Below, piece by piece: positions 1 to 9,523 of a DNA stretch of 64,000 nucleotides; the first letter of the stretch is position 1; the number at the start of each line of letters is the position of its first letter. The notes under the pieces were generated by a model. It was not told where the DNA came from and did no database searches. It saw nothing but the letters and a program-made list of their open reading frames with translations. A program made the translations under genes and the position numbers. Location of the stretch: NCBI GenBank assembly GCA_014804615.1, contig JAAUZL010000023.1:200668-264667 (forward strand). Direction: 5' to 3'. The stretch is from Lachnospiraceae bacterium. Its GTDB lineage: Bacteria; Bacillota; Clostridia; Lachnospirales; Lachnospiraceae.

Positions 1-3000
1 GTGATAAAGTGAGTTCTTCCGTGTCACCATTCACGTTTCTTATTTTAATAACAGGCGTTACTGTGTATTTATACTTGGTCACAAATGTCTCGCCCTGTTT
101 CGCCCGAAGTTCGATCTTTGTGCCGGCGGCATCCCACTTAGCCCGGAACAAATGAGCATCCCGCCCCCGCAGTTCCACTTTTTTATCCTGCTCTACATCC
201 TCCGACCGCGGAACCACAAAGGTGCCGTTCACCGCCTTTAAGGCGGGTGTCAGAGTGATAAAGCTGTTCTCCCTGTTCAGCACGTCAATGCTGCCCTTTG
301 CGCTGATCTTCACCGCCTTGTCAGGTGCAGTATTCACTATCTTTAAGGTGAGAGGCGTTTTCCATACTTTTCCGTTTTGAGCCACCTGTACAATAAATTT
401 ATAGGTGCCGGAAGCCACGTCCTTGTTATTAAGCTGTGCGCCAATCTGATATTTCTGATACGTCTGCTCTTCCGGTCCCTTTTTCACAGAAAAGACCACC
501 TGACTGTTCTGCACCAGTTTCTTTGCCTTCTCGTCCTTTGCATCACAGTATACGCTGACTCGAAAACTCTTATCCTTGCCGTCCACAAGAAGCGTGCCGC
601 CGTTTTTCCACTTGACCGTAGTGTCTGCCGCATCATAACCCTTATATGCCGCATTGGCGTTCAGCTGTAAGGTCTTACTCGTCAATTCAATGCCCGGCTG
701 CCCCGTATTCACCTGGATCGTAAGCTTGCAGGTGAGCGGCTCTGTCCATCTGTCTGCCTGCAGGCTGATCGATGCCTTCACCGTCTCCGCCTGATTCAAA
801 TTGCTCCCTTTCAGGATAAAACCGCCGTTTTCCTTATCTACCTCTACCTTGCTGTCGTAGTTATTTTTTCCGCCTGCAGTCAGGGTCGCCGAAACCTCAT
901 TCCATGGAATGTTCTCCGGATTCTTAAGCCCGACCCATACGCTGGTCATGCCCGCATTGGGATAGAATATCGCCTTGCTGCTCTGCCAGGTGATCTTAGG
1001 CGCTTTTTTCTCCACGTTCGCCGTGAACGAAACCGTAAGCGGGTCCGTATAGCCCCGCAGGGTAATAGAAAGTTCTCCCTTCCTTATGCTGTTTAAAGCC
1101 ACATTCTCTCTGGCACGCAGATACCATTTTCCATCTTTCTGCTCCACATAATAATTGGCAGCGCCTTTCCCTTTCAACACCACGCCGGGCTTTCCATCTT
1201 CTGTCACAATCTCCACGCCGCCCGTGTCGATCTCCAAAAGACTGCACGCCTCTTTCTCAAATAGATTCAGTTTACCTACCTGTTTTACCTTGCACTTGGG
1301 TTTCGTTGAAACCACCTTGACGGTGAGGGGCAGCTCATAGTCCATACCTGCCGCCGTGGCAAGGAGCTTGACTTTATAGGTCCCGTTCCCCGTACCGCTC
1401 TTTGCCTCCAACACATAGCGAACCGTTCCCGCCTCCGTCTTCTCTTCCGGCTCCTCCGATGACAGGTTAGACAGCTTAAAGAGCTTGCTCTTATCATCCG
1501 CAGCCATTTTCACGTCTGTCACCGCATACGCTTCTCCCGAGAAGGATTTCGCCGGATACACCGTGATCTCCGCGCCTGTATCCTGCAGAGTGTTCACCGT
1601 GACAGTCTCCTCCGAAAGCCCCGGCTCGGCGTCATCCACCACCAGAGCGATCTCCTGCGAAGTCTTTCCCTCATCGTTTCCCGTCAGTGTGATCCGGGCT
1701 GTGCCCGCCGCCTTGACGATCAGGGATACCGCAAAGCCGTCTCCCTCCGCCGCCGAAGCCTTCACCGTCACCACCTTAGCGTTATTGCTCTTAGCCGTCA
1801 CCTTCGTCGCGCCGGGCAGGGTCAGCATGATCTTACTGTTGACCTGATTAGCTTTCTCCGTTTGAAACCCGGAGAGCAGTCCTGTATAGGTCTTCTCCGC
1901 CGTATTCGAAACAGGCGCAAAGCCCTCCACCGCCGTCACGGTAAGGGTTCCTGCTGCCTTCGTCACGGTGATCTTCCGGCTCGCACTGAAAGTCTTTTTG
2001 CCCAGCTTCATCTGTACCTTGAGGGTCGTGGTCCCCACTTCCTTCGCCGTCAGCTTCACGCCATTCCCCACAGACTCCACTTCCGCCACTTTGGGATTGC
2101 TGCTTGTCCACTGGATACTCTCTTCTATGTTCTCTTTATACTCTTTGTAAGCACGATTCTCCGCAAAAGCCGCCTCCGTGCCTTCAAATTTCTGTATCGT
2201 CTCCTCATCATAATAGTTTACATAACATTCTGTCGTCTGCCCGCTCTGTAACGAGGAAATCTCCTCACCATCCTTCTGCATCTCCATAGAAAGACTATTT
2301 ACTGTGATAAAATACACATCCAGAAGAGCTTCTGCCGGCAATGTGGTTTCCGGAGCGCCGGATTGATAAACCGCCGCAAACTTTTTAGACTTCCCTCCCG
2401 CAAACTGCGTCAGTACCGTCTCCGGCTCTTTCCAGCTCCATCCTGTGGGAAGCGCCACATCCTTCAACGTAGTCTGGAGGTTCGTCAACGCCACTGGTTG
2501 GTCAGCGGGCATTATTGCGGGCGCCTCCGCCTGTTCCTGCACCGTCACCGTGCAGAATGCCTGTCCCTTCCCCTGCTCCACAGGATTGCCCTCGTCATCC
2601 ACGATAGTGGCTGAGATTTTTGCACTTCCTGCTCCTGCCGCCTTTACGAGAACCGTTGTCTCTTCTCCAACGATCTCTGTCTTCTCCGTATCACCTTGCA
2701 GCAGCTTTACCGCAAACGGATTATCAGATTCCCACTTCACACGTTTCCACTTCGTATCAGTCTGATCAAGATAAACCTTCAACTGCCCGGTATCACCAAT
2801 GACAGTTCCCTCAGCATCCTTTCTCAGTCCCAGAGTGCAGTTCTCTTCCCACCCTTTAATCTGCAGATCCGACACTCCGGATTTCTCTACCGTCACCTCA
2901 CATTCAAGAACGGCCAGACCGTTCTCCACATTCACCCAGATCACCGTCTCTCCCACTGCGTGCGGTGTCACATTGCCTTTATCATCTACCGAGGCCACAC

Positions 3001-4852
3001 TCGCATTTTCACTCTTCCACTGAATCTGTTCACTGGAATCCGTAGCCGGACTGCCACCGTCCAGAAGCGCCAGCTTTTTCGATGCTGTGTCTGTGGTCAG
3101 GTCGAAAGATAGTTCCTCCGAGGACAGGGCATAATCGGACACCTTCACGACACAAACGTCCTGTTGCTTGGCTGCCGTGACGGAAACCGTTGTCTCTCCC
3201 ACGCCCACTGCTTCCACGTTACCATTCTCATCCACCGTGGCAACCTCTGGTTTTTCACTTGTCCAGTTCAGCCTCTTATCCGCCGCATTGCTGGGCGTTA
3301 TGGTCGCAAACAGGGTCTCCTTCTGCTTTCCTTCCTCATCTTTCAGTAAATGAAGGTAGTCCTTGCTGACCGTGACCTTCTGTACCTCTGCCGGTTTATC
3401 ACTTAAAGAAAAGAAATCCACGTTATAGCTTAAGGGCTCGGCTTCCGTCCCGTCCTTTTTTGTCAACCCGGTGATGGTCACCCGAAACTGAGAGGTCTTG
3501 CTGTAGCTGATACTGTTGGGACGGAAGATGATACAGTTAGCCATACCATAGTTGGCCGTATTCACCTTGAAGACGCCCTCCGCTTTCGTACCGGAAAAAG
3601 TGTAGGTCTTATTATTGGAAAGATTCTGCAGCATGACCGTCACCTTTTGAAAGTCCGCCTTCCCGTAATCGCTTCCAAGGCTCACCGTCCAGGGCGTCCC
3701 TGAGCCATTCATCAGTTCTATGGGCATATTCTGTGCTGGCCATGCCACAAAATCACTGATTCCCGAACCATTCCTGTCAAAAGCGTACATATTGGAATAT
3801 GCCTCAACAGCACCGAAACCGGTCTGCGTCATAGACGGATTTAAGACCCACCTTCGATGCCCCATGCTGGCAATGTTAGTGGAATCTCCGTCATACATCC
3901 AGCCGTTTAACAGGCTCTTGGCTATATTCCCGTAATTATACGCAATGTTACTGCTGCCGCACCCTTCTTTGCCTAACGCATAAAGATCATCTGGAAAGCC
4001 TTTCGGCTGTTGCGGTGTATGCGACAGTACTCCGTTGACGCAGTTTACCAACGCTCCCGCCTGAGCTTTTTCGATATACCCCTTTTCACTATTATCCAAC
4101 GTCACGTCAGAGGGAATCCCCGCCACATACCGGATAAAATTCATCAAATTCAGCGCATTTACCAGACTGTCATTCGAGAGATGCCCCGCCTTGTATGGAT
4201 TTTTCGTGGAGGGTTTATCGCTGTAGGTATTTGCCACGCTTAAACTCCATGGATAATCCTGATACCTTTGAATGATTTCCACTGTGCTGGGTGTCTGCCG
4301 CTTTCCGCTCTCTCCGCTTCTCGCACCGTCGGTACTGCTGTAAGAATATACCTTGTTTCCTCCCTCATATCCCGTCATCAGAGGCGGCTCACCCAAGGCA
4401 GGCTCTCCCGCAAAATCAAACTCCTCTAAGGATTCCTCTTCCTCCTGATCCATATCATTCTCCGAAACGGTATCCCCGGTCTCTTCTTCCAAGGCAGGAT
4501 CCGTCTCTTCCCCCTCTGTCTCACCAGATGCTTCTTCCTCCCCGGTATCAGGCAGTTCTCCCTCGTCCGGTTCTTCCGTCCCGCCGTTTTCTCCGGTCTC
4601 TCCGCTCTCCTCGTTCTCCCCATTTTCTTCTTTTGCCGGGTCTTCCGTCTCCTCAATTGTGCCGGTCTCCCCCGTCTCTGTCTCAGCCTTCTCGTCAGAC
4701 GCTGTATTTTCTCCCACGCCCACAGTCTGCTCCGCCTGCGGAACCGGCTCTGCCGCATAGACTGCTCCAAAGGTTCCCTCTATCCACAATACAGCCGCCA
4801 GCAGCGCCGGCAGCACTCTTTTACATTTCCCCTTATAGTTCTTCTTTCGCAT
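1..4852 (-). CDS. Giant secreted CAP-domain protein with bacterial Ig-like repeats (3' end off window)
   Basis: The frame is open from an ATG at 4852 to the window edge, more than 1,617 codons, so the C-terminus is missing. The start has a GAGG site about 7 bases upstream and overlaps the end of the yjbR gene by 20 bases. Residues 1-33 form a signal peptide (basic start, leucine/alanine core, AVYA cleavage site). An acidic Glu/Thr-rich linker runs to about residue 150. A CAP (SCP/PR-1) domain follows at about 215-345, seen from ALVNCVNGVLSH, SSNIAYNYG and SMGHRRWVLNP. The rest is beta-rich repeats of Big_2 character, such as WTSEKPEVATVDENGNV and WKSENASVASVDDKGNV. It is probably a cell-surface or adhesin-like protein; the anchoring signal would lie outside the window. 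Substrate or partner is unknown. The domain assignment is firm, the role inferred. Confidence 0.88.
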   Translation of the reverse strand, partial: MRKKNYKGKCKRVLPALLAAVLWIEGTFGAVYAAEPVPQAEQTVGVGENTASDEKAETETGETGTIEETEDPAKEENGENEESGETGENGGTEEPDEGELPDTGEEEASGETEGEETDPALEEETGDTVSENDMDQEEEESLEEFDFAGEPALGEPPLMTGYEGGNKVYSYSSTDGARSGESGKRQTPSTVEIIQRYQDYPWSLSVANTYSDKPSTKNPYKAGHLSNDSLVNALNLMNFIRYVAGIPSDVTLDNSEKGYIEKAQAGALVNCVNGVLSHTPQQPKGFPDDLYALGKEGCGSSNIAYNYGNIAKSLLNGWMYDGDSTNIASMGHRRWVLNPSMTQTGFGAVEAYSNMYAFDRNGSGISDFVAWPAQNMPIELMNGSGTPWTVSLGSDYGKADFQKVTVMLQNLSNNKTYTFSGTKAEGVFKVNTANYGMANCIIFRPNSISYSKTSQFRVTITGLTKKDGTEAEPLSYNVDFFSLSDKPAEVQKVTVSKDYLHLLKDEEGKQKETLFATITPSNAADKRLNWTSEKPEVATVDENGNVEAVGVGETTVSVTAAKQQDVCVVKVSDYALSSEELSFDLTTDTASKKLALLDGGSPATDSSEQIQWKSENASVASVDDKGNVTPHAVGETVIWVNVENGLAVLECEVTVEKSGVSDLQIKGWEENCTLGLRKDAEGTVIGDTGQLKVYLDQTDTKWKRVKWESDNPFAVKLLQGDTEKTEIVGEETTVLVKAAGAGSAKISATIVDDEGNPVEQGKGQAFCTVTVQEQAEAPAIMPADQPVALTNLQTTLKDVALPTGWSWKEPETVLTQFAGGKSKKFAAVYQSGAPETTLPAEALLDVYFITVNSLSMEMQKDGEEISSLQSGQTTECYVNYYDEETIQKFEGTEAAFAENRAYKEYKENIEESIQWTSSNPKVAEVESVGNGVKLTAKEVGTTTLKVQMKLGKKTFSASRKITVTKAAGTLTVTAVEGFAPVSNTAEKTYTGLLSGFQTEKANQVNSKIMLTLPGATKVTAKSNNAKVVTVKASAAEGDGFAVSLIVKAAGTARITLTGNDEGKTSQEIALVVDDAEPGLSEETVTVNTLQDTGAEITVYPAKSFSGEAYAVTDVKMAADDKSKLFKLSNLSSEEPEEKTEAGTVRYVLEAKSGTGNGTYKVKLLATAAGMDYELPLTVKVVSTKPKCKVKQVGKLNLFEKEACSLLEIDTGGVEIVTEDGKPGVVLKGKGAANYYVEQKDGKWYLRARENVALNSIRKGELSITLRGYTDPLTVSFTANVEKKAPKITWQSSKAIFYPNAGMTSVWVGLKNPENIPWNEVSATLTAGGKNNYDSKVEVDKENGGFILKGSNLNQAETVKASISLQADRWTEPLTCKLTIQVNTGQPGIELTSKTLQLNANAAYKGYDAADTTVKWKNGGTLLVDGKDKSFRVSVYCDAKDEKAKKLVQNSQVVFSVKKGPEEQTYQKYQIGAQLNNKDVASGTYKFIVQVAQNGKVWKTPLTLKIVNTAPDKAVKISAKGSIDVLNRENSFITLTPALKAVNGTFVVPRSEDVEQDKKVELRGRDAHLFRAKWDAAGTKIELRAKQGETFVTKYKYTVTPVIKIRNVNGDTEELTLS

Positions 4853-5204
4853 TCTTTTTCCTCTTTCCCCTGTTCTTTCCCATCACCAGATCATAGCTTT
4901 CTGCGATCATACGCTTGATGTCCTCGTCGGGAATCGTCCCGTCCAGGATCACCGTATTCCAATGCTCTTTATTCTGGTGATACCCCGGAAGCACAGCCTC
5001 GTAGGTCTGCCGCCAGAAATCCCGCCAGACCGGATCTACCTTAATATTGATCCGCATCGAGCTTTCATATTCATAGGTCCACAAAAAAGCTTTCTTATTT
5101 TTCTGACACCGCACCAGCACCCAATTCGTATCGTGAAAAGGCATGTCCTGATATACATCGGGAAATGTCATGCCGTAGCGCAATGCCTCTTCTCTTGTTT
5201 TCAT
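4833..5204 (-). CDS. MmcQ/YjbR family protein
   Basis: A 123-residue protein of the MmcQ/YjbR fold, a small family with a double-wing-like domain often annotated as DNA-binding. Family-like features are the N-terminal EEALRYGMTFPDVYQDMPF stretch, the central MRINIKVDP segment and the late HWNTVILDGTIPDEDIKRMI block. An upstream in-frame ATG at 5270 exists, but the ATG at 5204 has a GGGG-type ribosome site 7 bases away and fits the family start, so it is preferred. The gene ends inside the first codons of the CAP protein gene, suggesting co-transcription. The C-terminal tail is very basic. Function is unknown beyond the family. Confidence 0.85.
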   Translation of the reverse strand: MKTREEALRYGMTFPDVYQDMPFHDTNWVLVRCQKNKKAFLWTYEYESSMRINIKVDPVWRDFWRQTYEAVLPGYHQNKEHWNTVILDGTIPDEDIKRMIAESYDLVMGKNRGKRKKNAKEEL

Positions 5205-5230
5205 AGTTTTACCCCGATTTACATTATCGT

Positions 5231-5242
5231 GTATAGTATACC
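5231..5242 (-). promoter_or_regulatory. Extended -10 promoter for the yjbR gene
   Basis: On the minus strand TATGGTATACT gives an extended -10 (TGn plus TATACT) about 30 bases before the preferred yjbR start. No good -35 is visible, which is usual for extended -10 promoters. The assignment is by eye. Confidence 0.45.
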
Positions 5243-5272
5243 ATAAAATAAATCGCAAAGTGTGAAACATTT

Positions 5273-5302
5273 ATGAAAGAAACAATCAAAATATGTTATA
5301 CT
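5273..5302 (+). promoter_or_regulatory. Candidate promoter of glnA
   Basis: TATACT at 5297-5302 is a good -10. A weak -35 (ATGAAA) lies 18 bases upstream. It leaves a leader of about 90 bases before glnA in which I recognise no riboswitch or GlnR box. Confidence 0.4.
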
Positions 5303-5397
5303 GATGCTACACAGAAACGCAGTGCTTCGGGATCGTACCGCACACATCACCGCATCTGCAGTCCCGGAGAACTGCCACCAAAGAAAGGGATATGCTT

Positions 5398-6825
5398 ATG
5401 GAGAAAAGTGCAGAAATCAGAAAACTGTGTCAGGAGAAGGAGATCCGCATGATCGACTTCAAAATGACCGACATCGACGGACGTTGGCGTCACATCACGA
5501 TACCGGTGGAGCGGTTCGATGAGAATGTCTTCGTCTACGGGATCGGCTTCGACGGTTCCAACTACGGGTATGCTCCCATCGAGAAGAGCGATATGGTATT
5601 CTTGCCCGATCCGGACACCGCCTATGTGGATCCTTTCGCGGAGGTGCCCACACTGACCATGTGCGGCAATGTCTGTGTCATCGGAAAGGGCGAGAACACC
5701 CCCTTTGACCAGTATCCGAAAAATGTTACCCTCCGTGCTATGGACTATATGAAAAAGACCGGCATCGCAGATAACATGGTGATAGGGCCTGAGTTTGAAT
5801 TTTATCTGTTCGACTCCACACGTTACGAGGTTTCTCCCAGACAGTGCGCCTATCGGATCGACACCAGACAGGCCAACTGGAACTGCAGTCTGGACAATCC
5901 CGGAAACAACGGCTACGAGGTGACCCACGGCGGCTACCACATCGCCGCACCTCAGGATGTGGGTTATGACTTGAGAAGCCGTATGTGTACGGAAATAGAA
6001 AACTGGGGCGTTAAAGTAAAGTACCACCACCACGAGGTGGGCGGCCCCGGCCAGATGGAGATCGAGGTGGAACTAGCGGATATGCCCGCTATGGCCGACA
6101 ACACCATGATCATCAAATACATTATCAAGAATATGGCAGCCAGAGAGGGCAAGACAGCCACTTTCCTGCCCAAGCCCATCTATAAAGAAGCGGGAAGCGG
6201 CCTGCATGTACATATGCTGCTCACAAAGGACGGAAAGCCTGTCTTCTACGATGAGAACGGCTACTCCGGCTTGAGTCAGACAGCCCACTACTTTATCGGC
6301 GGCCTGCTGTCCCACATTGCGTCACTGTGCGCCTTCACCAATCCCTCCACCAACTCCTTCAAGCGTCTGGTGCCCGGATACGAGGCTCCCGTGACCATCG
6401 GCTATGCCACCTCCAACCGCAGCGCGGTGATCCGGATTCCGGCTTATGCAAAATCTCCGGAGACCAAGCGTTTTGAGCTGAGAAATCCCGACGCTACCGC
6501 CAATCCCTACTACGCTTATGCGGCTATCCTGATGGCAGGCTTAGACGGCATCGAGAAGAAGATCGATCCCGCCGCAAACGGCTGGGGCCCTTATGATTTC
6601 AACCTTTACACACTCTCTGCGGAGGAGCAGAAAAAGATCAAAGGACTTCCCAAGTCTCTGGATGAGGCGCTGGACGCGCTGGAAAAGGATCACGATTATC
6701 TGACCAAGGACGGGGTATTCCCGCAGAGGCTCATCGATGTGTGGATCGAGCGCAAACGTGCCGAGGCCAAGCAGGCCGGGGAGATTCCCACACCTGCGGA
6801 GTTTATGATGTATTACGATTTATGA
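5398..6825 (+). CDS. glnA: Glutamine synthetase, type I
   Basis: Makes glutamine from glutamate, ammonia and ATP in the cytoplasm. The protein is about 475 residues with the full GSI layout: an N-terminal beta-grasp part (DFKMTDIDGRWRHITIP), then catalytic motifs GPEFEFYLFD, a PGQMEIEVEL block, SGLHVHMLL, NRSAVIRIPAY and RFELRNPDATANPYYAYAAIL. Two ATGs lie six bases apart (5392 and 5398). The GAAAGGGA site is almost touching the first, so the second is preferred. It is the only recognised intact gene on the plus strand and is followed at once by a hairpin, so it is probably monocistronic. The family call is certain; the exact start is likely. Confidence 0.97.
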   Translation: MEKSAEIRKLCQEKEIRMIDFKMTDIDGRWRHITIPVERFDENVFVYGIGFDGSNYGYAPIEKSDMVFLPDPDTAYVDPFAEVPTLTMCGNVCVIGKGENTPFDQYPKNVTLRAMDYMKKTGIADNMVIGPEFEFYLFDSTRYEVSPRQCAYRIDTRQANWNCSLDNPGNNGYEVTHGGYHIAAPQDVGYDLRSRMCTEIENWGVKVKYHHHEVGGPGQMEIEVELADMPAMADNTMIIKYIIKNMAAREGKTATFLPKPIYKEAGSGLHVHMLLTKDGKPVFYDENGYSGLSQTAHYFIGGLLSHIASLCAFTNPSTNSFKRLVPGYEAPVTIGYATSNRSAVIRIPAYAKSPETKRFELRNPDATANPYYAYAAILMAGLDGIEKKIDPAANGWGPYDFNLYTLSAEEQKKIKGLPKSLDEALDALEKDHDYLTKDGVFPQRLIDVWIERKRAEAKQAGEIPTPAEFMMYYDL

Positions 6826-6834
6826 TATGCAAAA

Positions 6835-6863
6835 GGAAACTCTACCACCATGGTAGAGTTTCC
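6835..6863. terminator. Bidirectional hairpin after glnA
   Basis: A perfect 12-bp stem (GGAAACTCTACC with its complement) around a 5-base loop sits 10 bases after the glnA stop. The plus side is followed by CTTCTTATC and the minus side by TTTTGC, so it can end both glnA and the converging tetR gene, though neither T-run is long. Confidence 0.75.
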
Positions 6864-6890
6864 CTTCTTATCAAAATATGTATGTTAAGA

Positions 6891-7466
6891 CTAATTCTGC
6901 GCCTCCACCTTCTCAAAATTTCGGATCGCCCGGGCAAAGTTACCATGGAGCATAACGCTCATCTTCTCCACGATCTCCTCATGATCTTCCTTCATCTCAT
7001 GCCCGATCCAGTCCAGCATGATGCCCACAAACCCATATTTATAAAAGTCCGCGATGAATGCCTTATCACCCTCTGCCAACTCGATTCCCCGACACTTTTC
7101 CTCCACCACATCCTTTAACAGATCATAAGTGAATTTATAAAGATATCCCTCAATCTTTTCTCTGCCGATACTTCGGTATACATTTAGGATAAAAGGCTTA
7201 TTCTCCAGAACAGCCTCAAAGATCTGGCTCATCCCCTCCTGCCAGGTATCGTATGTCTTTTTATCCTGCAGCGCCTTCTTCCCGTCCTCCACACAGACCC
7301 ACTCCACCAAATCATAGATATCCTTGAAATGATAATAAAAGGCTATCCTGCTGATGCCGCAGTCCGCAGCGAGATCATTGATCGTTATCTTCTCCAGCTT
7401 TTTTGTCAACATCAGCTTTTTCAGGGATTCCGCAAGCGCCATCTTCGTCGTGTTTGTATTTGGCAT
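6891..7466 (-). CDS. TetR/AcrR family transcriptional regulator
   Basis: A 191-residue regulator. The N-terminal helix-turn-helix is clear (residues about 8-52: LAESLKKLMLTKKLEKITINDLAADCGISRIAFYYHFKDIYDLVEWV), followed by an all-helical ligand/dimer domain of the sort seen in DhaS-like TetR proteins. The ATG at 7466 has a strong GAGGAG site 6 bases upstream; an in-frame ATG at 7508 lacks one. It lies 53 bases after a polytopic membrane protein gene on the same strand and may be co-transcribed with it. The ligand and targets cannot be read from sequence. Confidence 0.9.
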   Translation of the reverse strand: MPNTNTTKMALAESLKKLMLTKKLEKITINDLAADCGISRIAFYYHFKDIYDLVEWVCVEDGKKALQDKKTYDTWQEGMSQIFEAVLENKPFILNVYRSIGREKIEGYLYKFTYDLLKDVVEEKCRGIELAEGDKAFIADFYKYGFVGIMLDWIGHEMKEDHEEIVEKMSVMLHGNFARAIRNFEKVEAQN

Positions 7467-7519
7467 TCTTATCTCCTCAGTTCTCAAAACATCTTCTGCA
7501 TCTATCATACTACAAAATT

Positions 7520-9070
7520 TTAATCTTCCAAATAGGAAAAATTATAATCGGAACTGTAGACAAAATAGGTTCCGATCTGTGTCTCAAGCTGCATCTCTTC
7601 CCCGTGAGCCTCCAGAAATTTCGCAAAATTTTCCATCTCCTCCTCCGGAATGATATAAGCTGTCTTTTCTTCATAAGGCATATTCGGTACATACCAGTTA
7701 GAACTGCTCAGCCATTTACTCACATTCATCTTATCCATAGATGAGATTGCCGCGCTCCTGACCTTTCCATTGGATAGAACCGTCAGATTATTGGCACGAT
7801 GAAAGGTAGAATACGCTATATGAAAATCATTTTCCTCCAGATATCCTGCAATTTCATAATCCTCTGTCTGCGGCGGCTCTTCCGCATTCATGATCGGAAC
7901 ATAAATGGCGGTCAGATTAGAAACCGTGATCACCACCACCGACAGTGAAAGCAAGAGGCTAAGTGCCATTCCGATCCATCTGCTGTGCAGCCTGTGCAGC
8001 TTACCAAACGCCAGGACCGCCGCAAACGCCATCGCATACGTAAACATGAAATAGTATCTCTCTGCCGTATCAAAAGTCGTAAACGCCATCATCAGAGCCG
8101 TTATAACGGGAGATGCACATATCACCAGAAAAGCCCATTCACCCGCCTCAATCTTCTGTTTCCTGCACATTCTCCACAAAATATCCAGCACCAGATACAG
8201 GATGAGTAACAGCATAAATATCAATGCGGTCTTTTCCGCCGGATTCGCAGCTTTCAAACCGATGGCAACGCCCATATTCGGTATGACTACGGTGAACAAT
8301 TTCTGTAAGCCGTTCCTGATATTTTTAGACATCTCCTGCTCGACGGACACCGGAAAAAGTGTTCCTATAAAACTGAGTGCCAACATCACTGCCACCCATA
8401 CACTGACGAGCCAATCCATTTTGTCCGCCTTTTCTCTGCAATAAATCCGGTATAGATTCCTGATCACTTCCATGCCGAACAGTGGTCCGTAAAAAACAAG
8501 AATTCCCCTTACCCCCTGTATACCCAATACAAGTGCAAGAAGCATGCTGAGTATGAAGATACCTCTGTTGATCCTTTTTCCTCCAAGCGCCGTCACATAA
8601 ACTCCCAGCGTCAGAAAAAGGTTGATGATATGGATCGCATAATAACCGGCAAACAGATACAACATTTCCAGAAAATCAAAAAGTACCGGAACTGCTAATC
8701 CCATAAAGATAAACAATAGATTGTCCTGAAATCTTAATCCGAGAGATTTTCCGAAAAAGAACATGCTGCACGTAATCAGCAACGTCATCGCAGAACAGGC
8801 AAGCCCCATTGCCAGCACCATATTATGTGTCAGTCCATAAAAAAGCGCCGCAAGATTCGGCGTTCCGATGATCCTGGCCTCTGTCGAGATATACCATGTA
8901 TCCGGAACGAGCTGCTTTACATCCCAGATCTCCCTTGCCAGCACAACCTCAGAAGAAATATCGGCATCCAAACGATATGTGAAATGCCAAACATTCGTAA
9001 CGATTATCATAAGCAGGAACACGGCTATCCCGAACAAAAGAAGCCCTGACACAATATTTTCTTTTTTCAT
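7520..9070 (-). CDS. Polytopic membrane protein, GT-C glycosyltransferase-like
   Basis: A 516-residue integral membrane protein with about ten hydrophobic segments from residue 9 (VSGLLLFGIAVFLLMIIVTNVW) to about 410, and a soluble C-terminal domain of about 120 residues. The layout of an early loop with acidic residues (YRLDADISSEVVLAREIW), many helices and a C-terminal extracytoplasmic part resembles lipid-linked sugar transferases of the GT-C fold, but I see no decisive catalytic motif. An in-frame TTG at 9103 with an AGGA site is an alternative start to the ATG at 9070. It precedes the TetR gene. Substrate is unknown. Confidence 0.6.
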   Translation of the reverse strand: MKKENIVSGLLLFGIAVFLLMIIVTNVWHFTYRLDADISSEVVLAREIWDVKQLVPDTWYISTEARIIGTPNLAALFYGLTHNMVLAMGLACSAMTLLITCSMFFFGKSLGLRFQDNLLFIFMGLAVPVLFDFLEMLYLFAGYYAIHIINLFLTLGVYVTALGGKRINRGIFILSMLLALVLGIQGVRGILVFYGPLFGMEVIRNLYRIYCREKADKMDWLVSVWVAVMLALSFIGTLFPVSVEQEMSKNIRNGLQKLFTVVIPNMGVAIGLKAANPAEKTALIFMLLLILYLVLDILWRMCRKQKIEAGEWAFLVICASPVITALMMAFTTFDTAERYYFMFTYAMAFAAVLAFGKLHRLHSRWIGMALSLLLSLSVVVITVSNLTAIYVPIMNAEEPPQTEDYEIAGYLEENDFHIAYSTFHRANNLTVLSNGKVRSAAISSMDKMNVSKWLSSSNWYVPNMPYEEKTAYIIPEEEMENFAKFLEAHGEEMQLETQIGTYFVYSSDYNFSYLED

Positions 9071-9103
9071 GAAAATCTTTTTTATGAGTTTTTGCGTGCG
9101 CAA

Positions 9104-9523
9104 TTCTACGTAGTCCTATTTTCATGTTCTCTGAATCTGTCTTCTTGTTCTCCCTCCTATCTTTGCCAGGAAGTCATCCTGTTATGCACCGTCCATATAT
9201 GGCAAATCAAAAATATCATTTTCTGGTGGCAGACCTTTTTCGCGATAAAAGGACCACCGTCTCGACTGTTGACTGCGATTCCAAAGGCAAGCATATTCTT
9301 GCAATAATAGTAATATCTTGTATACCTATCCTTGTATTAAAAACCTAATCTTTGATTGAGTTCGAATATGCTAACCGTTTTGCAACAAATGTCTTTCCAG
9401 CACCCGCTCATGTCAAGACTGGGACATAAACTTTTTCTTAAAAACAGGCAATGCCTGCCCAAAAGGCAGACATCGAAAGCCTCAAACAACTCTTTTATCA
9501 TCTGTCAATCAGTATAGTAATCA
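9104..9523. other. Intergenic region without a recognisable gene
   Basis: About 420 bases between the membrane-protein gene and the WYL-linked module. No ORF with a ribosome site is visible on either strand. Around 9450-9475 CAGGCAATGCCTG and the following CCCAAAAGGCAG could form small hairpins that end the module's transcript, but without a clear T-run. Confidence 0.5.

Noticed and set aside
377-4896. Many plus-strand open frames across the first 4.9 kb
   Set aside because: They lie opposite the long minus-strand CAP/Ig gene, have no ribosome sites and low-complexity translations.
5280-5397. Glutamine riboswitch before glnA
   Set aside because: The leader is short and I see none of the conserved words of the known glnA RNA motif.
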